A stretch of DNA of 58,043 bases from Clostridiales bacterium (lineage in GTDB: Bacteria > Bacillota > Clostridia > Lachnospirales > Lachnospiraceae). The position numbers were made by a program, and so were the translations under genes. Positions 52,969 to 58,043 of the stretch are shown piece after piece (the first letter of the stretch is position 1; each line of letters begins with the position of its first letter). The stretch is from contig JAJQEU010000010.1 in NCBI GenBank assembly GCA_021201535.1, forward strand, positions 1 to 58,043, read 5' to 3'. Under the pieces are notes generated by a model. It worked only from the letters and a program-made list of their open reading frames with translations. It ran no database searches and was not told where the DNA came from.

Positions 52969-55900
52969 ATGACAAAGAAAAAGCCAAAACGTCTGTTGTG
53001 CCTGGTTTTGTCGTTGGTGTTGATATTCGCGTTGAATATTACACCTGCGTTTGCAACGGATACGGATACTTCCGGTGTCGCTGTAGTAACGGCTGAGACT
53101 ACGAGTGAGGACGAATCTGACGGTGACAGCACGGACACGACAGAAACTGTAGATATCAGTTGGTATGACACAACATCCACATCCTTTACCATTTCTGATG
53201 CGGCAGATTTGGCAGGGTTTGCGGCAATTGTTAACGGCACGGCTACTGATGATAATGGTGATTCCATCACGGCCGACAGCTTTTCAGGCAAAACCATCAC
53301 CTTGACCGCAGATATTGACTTGAACAGTACTACTTTGTGCGTCGCGAGCAGCTCTTCTACTATGTTCGCAGGTACGTTTGACGGTGGAAACTACACCATT
53401 TCCAATATGAGTTGTCAGCTGTTCGGATATATCAGTGCAGGAGCGACAATCGAAAATGTGACGCTGAATATAGACAGCTCGTCAACCTATGCCGGTCTGG
53501 CAGGCATCGTCTATGGCTCAGAGGACAGCGTGACGACCATATCCGGCGTTACAGTCACCGGCTCGATGACTGGCGCTGCCGCCGGTCTGATTGCTTACGC
53601 TTACAGTTCCGGTACTGCTACCAGCGGAACGGTGAAAAACACGGAAATTCTGATTGAGAATTGCACAAACGAGGCGAGTATCACAACAACTAACACTTCC
53701 GGCATTGGTGGAATCGTGAATCTTAACAATGGAACTTCTGTGTATTTCCTGAACTGCACAAACAAGGGAACTCTGACGGCAAGTGTGGATTCCAGTGGTA
53801 CAAGTGAGGTTCACATCGGCGGCATTGTGCGTTATGTGAACGGAGAAACAGCCGGTACATATAAAACCACACTTGAAAACTGCGTGAACACGGGAACAAT
53901 TACGACAACACAAAATGGTTCGGATACACGCACGAATGTGGGCGGCATGATTTCCACAGCTCAGGGCGGCGAGGTTGAATTCATTGACTGTTCGAACAGT
54001 GGCACTATTTCCGGAACTATTAACAACTCCGGCTCGGGCAGTGCCTGCGTTGGTGCGCTTGCGGGCAAATGGAACGGCTATACTTGCACTGCAACCGGTT
54101 TTACCAATACCGGAGATATTACGGCTACAGGAAGTGGAAGCTCCAATAAAGCGTATGCCGGCGGCGTAGTTGGTTACACGGATAACGGCAGTCAGGATCA
54201 CACTATAGTGGGTGCGACTGTTTCTGGAAAAATAACAGCAACAGCAAGTTCTTCGGCACTGGCAGGGTATGCGATTGGCTATATATCAAAGACTAATACA
54301 ACTACTACATTGGCAGTTAACTATACCGGAACGGATGCGAGTCTTCCCATTGTTGGCGGAATGAACTCCTCGATGAGTGACAGCGATATTACTTATGGCA
54401 TCGCGCTTGTCTATGACAATGCCGGTGACTATGTAGGTTATTACACCACGCTGAAAACGGCATACGCTGCTGTTGCTAACGGCGGCACGATGATTCTCGT
54501 AGCAGATGTAGCCGACGAACAGCTGGGCGCGTCATCCAATAAGGCTGTGACGCTCGACCTGAACGGACACATTATCAGCAGATCCACCGGAAGCGTGATT
54601 GACAGCTCTAAAGGTACGCTGACAATTACGGACAGCTCTGAGACAGATTCTGCAATTGGAACCGGCATGATCAAAAACACCGGCGGAACCGCAATAAAAT
54701 TAACCGGCGGCAGCGTCGTTCTTGAAAGCGGCACGCTGGAATCGACATCTTCTTATGCTGTCACCCTGTCCAGCGGTGCATTGACAGTTAATGGCGGCGC
54801 GGTGATTGCGGCATCGTCTGCAAACTGCATCGTCTACTACACAAGCGGCACACTGACGATTAACGGCGGCTTGTTCACAGTTGTAGACCGTGCAAGCGAC
54901 GTAGAAGAAAGTAGCGTCACTTCGGGCGCGATTGTCAACGCTGGCAGCAGCGCGACAACAACCGAGGATGTTCAGGTTAGCATCACCGGCGGCGTTTTCC
55001 AGACCTATCGCCCTCTCCTTGGTACTTCTATCAATTTGGAAATTACGGGGGGATATTTCCTCAGTAAGTATTCGCTGAATAACTACACACCGGAAGGCTA
55101 CAGTTATACATCGGGCAACAGCTATACCTATTTCGGGGTTACGTACAGCAGTTATTACCAGGTGGCACATGTCAACTTTACGCTGGCGGTAACATCCGGT
55201 GACACAACGGAAACCAGCTATTACACGACTCTCGTGCAGGCGGTCAATGCGGCAATCTCGGCGTATAGCAGCGACAACAGTGCAGCTATTACGATTACCA
55301 TGGAAAACGACTTCGAGACGGGGAAGGTTCCGGTTGAAAGCGCGGTTGTGTTTACGTTGGATTTGAACGGGTATACCCTGACCAGTACGGATAAGGGCGC
55401 ATTCAAGATTAACAGTAACAACGCCGTGGTTACCATCACTGACAACAGTGAAGCCGGAACCGGCACGATTACCACGGTTGATTCTGATTCAGTGTCTTCT
55501 TCTACCACCGGCTTGCTTCAGGTAGTAAATGGAACGCTCAATATTACGGGCGGCTACTACAACCAGAATGCCGGGAGCAGCGTATTCGTGGTCAGCAGCG
55601 GCGGCAGCTTAGAGGTTTCCGGCGGCACCTTCACTGAGGATCCGATTTTCTATGCATCTTCCGGCTATGCCGTAAAAACCAATGACGACGACACCTTCAC
55701 TGTAGTTGAGTCCGACGTTGTCTTCAACGACGAGGAAGTATTCATGGTTGGGCATGATGTTGTTATATACTCACAGAGTGGGGACGATAATGACACCAAT
55801 CTTATCTTGGCGTATGACGATGAAGCTTATAGAATTCTCTACACGAGCGATACGGCAGCACGTATTTTCGGCGGTTATCTGACTCCTACGGAAACCACAA

Positions 55901-57957
55901 CAAACGATGATTACACCATAACAATGGTAAGCGGAACGGTTGGCAGCCTCCGTGGAGGAAGCAAGGGCTTCACATCGCTTGATAATATTTCCTTCAACTC
56001 AGCTACAATCAATGTAAAAGGCGGTGTAGTAGACATAATCGCTTCCGGCTGGTACTACAACCAGAGTGCTGATAGCTTCACAGTTAACGTGACCGGCGGT
56101 ACAGTGACCACCATTTATGGCAACGGCGAAACTTCATACGTAGCTTCGCAGTATATTCAGTCTGTGATTGATTCTATGTTGACGACCTATAATGACTCTC
56201 AGAAGGAAGCTTTGGCATCAAATTACTACTTTGTTGAAAAGGTCACCAAGACGGTAGATGAGGTTGAAACTACCTACTATATGTATGTCCCCACTGTCAA
56301 GACCGCTACGATAAATGTTTCAGGCGGCGAGGTTACCTATGTATACGGTGGCGGCAAGGCATGCACGCAGAACGGAAGCTATACAACATATACTTCCAAA
56401 GATTTCTCAATGGTAACGAATGAGGCGAATATCACCATTTCAGATGATGCCGTTGTAACATATGTGAACGGCGGCGGATTCAGCGGACCTGAAGCTAACT
56501 GGGGTGAAACCTCGGGACAGGACACTGTGATTGTCAATACCGCAAACATCACAATTTCCGGCGGCGAGATTAAAAACCTCTTCGCGGGCGGCTATAACGG
56601 ACAGTGGAAGTTCACATATAAGATGAATGCAGACGGTGAGCTGGTATTCAGCAATTACGATGGAACAAATGAGGATGAGGAAGTACGAAACATTGTGAAT
56701 ACCGCCAATGTAACCGTAAATGACGGCGAGATTACAAACCTTTTTATGGGCGGTAGAAGCTATTCATACGTTGACAATTCCAATTTGACCGTGAATGGCG
56801 GCAAAATCGAAACACTTTCGACAAGCGGTAATTACGGTTATGTTGAAAACATTGACGCAGACGTTGCGGGCGGTACAATTACAAAGCTTGAACTTTTGAA
56901 CCGTAACTATGTCGGTAACATTGATTTGGACGTTACGGGCGGAACTGTTACCGCGTTCTACGCAGGCACCGGCGGAGCGTATAAGAACAGCAACTGCATA
57001 GAGCAGACGTATAACATCTCCACAATGGCTATTTTGGGCGACGTTGATGTTAACTTTGACGGTGTTACACCCGGCGCGGCATATCTGACCACAGGTTTGG
57101 AATATGCCGGAGATGTAAGCATCAACGTGCAGCTGAAATTGATTGCAATGGATTTGGCAGTGAGCGGTTATACCGGAGAAAAAACCACGTCCGGCAATTT
57201 CACGATTAATAACGAAGATACTACATGGACGGCGACGATATACGTAGACGGCGACGACGTATCATTCGACAGAAACGGACACAATGAAAAAACACTCGTC
57301 ATCCTTCCGATTAAGCTCGGTGTTTCGAATGATTCGAGTAGCAGCGTTACTGCGGAGTCAGTTGTGGACTACGGCGAAAGCACAATGTACGCCTTAGTAA
57401 GCTCCGATAATATCAGCAGCTACTCAACAACCGCTTATCCCACTACAGACCTGACTTTCACAGATGATGACGGTAAGGAACATACTTACATCTTCGCGGG
57501 ATGGTATGAGGACAGTGAAGGTGCGACAGCTTGCACTTCGATTCCGACTACAGACGCTTATGCTAAATTTGTAGACAGTGATGCTTTAAGTATCGCTTGC
57601 GTATATACTCCGGCATCGTTAAGTACTAAGGATGATGCAGCCCTTAGGTTTATCTCAAGTGATTACGGAGATACCAATGGCTTGTATTTCATCATTAACG
57701 GTACAACATATACAATAACGAAAGATTACACAAGCATAACTATGAGCAGTGTAAGCACAAAATTTGAACCGAGCTATTTCAGCAGTATATCTCAGTATGT
57801 ATTTACGTATGGAATTTACAGCAGTGAAACATCTTTCAGTGTTCAGGCTGGTTGGCAGACTCTTGACGGGACTACGGTATATGGTACTGCTTATAGTTTT
57901 GATGCGAATTCATATACAGAAAGCACCAGCGCTGTAATACTGCCATCTACGAACTAA
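52969..57957 (+). CDS. Giant secreted beta-solenoid surface protein
   Basis: About 1662 residues. The start at 52969 follows TTGGAGG and yields a signal peptide (KKKPKRLLCLVLSLVLIFA, cut near AFA-T). Residues about 60-480 contain repeated N(S/T)GTI/GG(I/M/V) turns resembling GLUG-type repeats. About 560-900 have short TVNGGAVI / ISGGVF / VSGGTF turns of a right-handed beta-helix. About 960-1430 have repeats around GGEVTYVYGGG and GGEIKNLFAGG. A FAGWYEDSEG segment near 1500 resembles bacterial surface repeats. The sequence is rich in Thr, Ser and Asn and almost lacks Cys. No LPxTG or C-terminal membrane anchor is visible. Likely an adhesin or glycan-binding stalk; the function is not shown. 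Confidence 0.85.
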   Translation: MTKKKPKRLLCLVLSLVLIFALNITPAFATDTDTSGVAVVTAETTSEDESDGDSTDTTETVDISWYDTTSTSFTISDAADLAGFAAIVNGTATDDNGDSITADSFSGKTITLTADIDLNSTTLCVASSSSTMFAGTFDGGNYTISNMSCQLFGYISAGATIENVTLNIDSSSTYAGLAGIVYGSEDSVTTISGVTVTGSMTGAAAGLIAYAYSSGTATSGTVKNTEILIENCTNEASITTTNTSGIGGIVNLNNGTSVYFLNCTNKGTLTASVDSSGTSEVHIGGIVRYVNGETAGTYKTTLENCVNTGTITTTQNGSDTRTNVGGMISTAQGGEVEFIDCSNSGTISGTINNSGSGSACVGALAGKWNGYTCTATGFTNTGDITATGSGSSNKAYAGGVVGYTDNGSQDHTIVGATVSGKITATASSSALAGYAIGYISKTNTTTTLAVNYTGTDASLPIVGGMNSSMSDSDITYGIALVYDNAGDYVGYYTTLKTAYAAVANGGTMILVADVADEQLGASSNKAVTLDLNGHIISRSTGSVIDSSKGTLTITDSSETDSAIGTGMIKNTGGTAIKLTGGSVVLESGTLESTSSYAVTLSSGALTVNGGAVIAASSANCIVYYTSGTLTINGGLFTVVDRASDVEESSVTSGAIVNAGSSATTTEDVQVSITGGVFQTYRPLLGTSINLEITGGYFLSKYSLNNYTPEGYSYTSGNSYTYFGVTYSSYYQVAHVNFTLAVTSGDTTETSYYTTLVQAVNAAISAYSSDNSAAITITMENDFETGKVPVESAVVFTLDLNGYTLTSTDKGAFKINSNNAVVTITDNSEAGTGTITTVDSDSVSSSTTGLLQVVNGTLNITGGYYNQNAGSSVFVVSSGGSLEVSGGTFTEDPIFYASSGYAVKTNDDDTFTVVESDVVFNDEEVFMVGHDVVIYSQSGDDNDTNLILAYDDEAYRILYTSDTAARIFGGYLTPTETTTNDDYTITMVSGTVGSLRGGSKGFTSLDNISFNSATINVKGGVVDIIASGWYYNQSADSFTVNVTGGTVTTIYGNGETSYVASQYIQSVIDSMLTTYNDSQKEALASNYYFVEKVTKTVDEVETTYYMYVPTVKTATINVSGGEVTYVYGGGKACTQNGSYTTYTSKDFSMVTNEANITISDDAVVTYVNGGGFSGPEANWGETSGQDTVIVNTANITISGGEIKNLFAGGYNGQWKFTYKMNADGELVFSNYDGTNEDEEVRNIVNTANVTVNDGEITNLFMGGRSYSYVDNSNLTVNGGKIETLSTSGNYGYVENIDADVAGGTITKLELLNRNYVGNIDLDVTGGTVTAFYAGTGGAYKNSNCIEQTYNISTMAILGDVDVNFDGVTPGAAYLTTGLEYAGDVSINVQLKLIAMDLAVSGYTGEKTTSGNFTINNEDTTWTATIYVDGDDVSFDRNGHNEKTLVILPIKLGVSNDSSSSVTAESVVDYGESTMYALVSSDNISSYSTTAYPTTDLTFTDDDGKEHTYIFAGWYEDSEGATACTSIPTTDAYAKFVDSDALSIACVYTPASLSTKDDAALRFISSDYGDTNGLYFIINGTTYTITKDYTSITMSSVSTKFEPSYFSSISQYVFTYGIYSSETSFSVQAGWQTLDGTTVYGTAYSFDANSYTESTSAVILPSTN

Positions 57958-57988
57958 AGCAAGCGTAAATAGAAGGGAGTGAATATCA

Positions 57989-58043
57989 TTGGATTATAAA
58001 GATCATAAAATAGAAATTATTAATTTCGATGAAAAAGATATAT
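57989..58043 (+). CDS. Start of a further gene, cut by the window edge
   Basis: TTG 57989 lies 9 bases after AAGGGAG (57973-57979) and opens a frame DYKDHKIEIINFDEKDI that runs off the end. It is too short to identify. The 32-base gap to the giant surface protein suggests co-transcription. Confidence 0.5.
   Translation, partial: MDYKDHKIEIINFDEKDI

Overview
The window looks like a chromosomal segment of a spore-forming-lineage Clostridia bacterium, most likely Lachnospiraceae. The reasons are the conserved Firmicutes gene orders era-yqzL-recO and cysS-mrnC-rlmB-sigH, a CIRCE operator in front of lon, a clostridial-type cytoplasmic S8 protease, strong purine-rich ribosome binding sites, and a moderately GC-rich core broken by more AT-rich accessory stretches. 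The assignment is inferred from gene content; no database search was possible.

Layout. 1-8.5 kb is amino-acid biosynthesis, all on the + strand: leuB, ilvD, ilvB (no ilvN small subunit nearby), serC, serA and a DUF1015 gene closely linked to the serine genes. 8.5-16 kb is housekeeping: an MscS channel, a cold-shock protein with its own promoter and leader, a large M16C peptidase, era, yqzL, recO, then a nucleotidase/guanylate-kinase-like fusion followed by an HD phosphohydrolase. 17-26 kb holds an S8 protease, the first of five AAA-ATPase-like/PD-(D/E)XK proteins, an EF-G/TetM-like GTPase fused to a Rae1(YacP)-type NYN nuclease, and lon under a consensus promoter with a CIRCE site. 26-36.5 kb holds a LysR regulator bracketed by inverted copies of a short palindrome, a surface 5'-nucleotidase, a decayed C-terminal relic of the AAA/PD-(D/E)XK family, aroB, an MNT/HEPN toxin-antitoxin pair, pepD, a second AAA/PD-(D/E)XK gene and a frameshifted FUSC-type exporter.

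36.8-42 kb is a core block (ispF, a phosphotransferase, cysS, mrnC, rlmB, sigH). The rae1/yacP gene usually found between rlmB and sigH is missing here; the only Rae1-like domain in the window is the one fused to the EF-G-like GTPase at 20.8-23.5 kb. 42-46.5 kb is an accessory patch with two truncated pseudogenes joined tail to tail and a tandem pair of AAA/PD-(D/E)XK genes, ending at a tRNA-Thr(GGT). 46.6-50.6 kb holds bioY with a BirA-type operator, a GH13 alpha-amylase-family enzyme with a repetitive charged linker, and a CPBP membrane protease. The last 7 kb has the most divergent AAA/PD-(D/E)XK gene, an array of 18-bp repeats, a giant secreted beta-solenoid protein and the start of a further gene.

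Two themes stand out. The first is the GTPase-Rae1 fusion, best read as an A-site-directed mRNA nuclease. The second is many short degenerate tandem duplications in leaders, at gene 3' ends and in protein linkers, alongside an expanding and decaying AAA/PD-(D/E)XK gene family.
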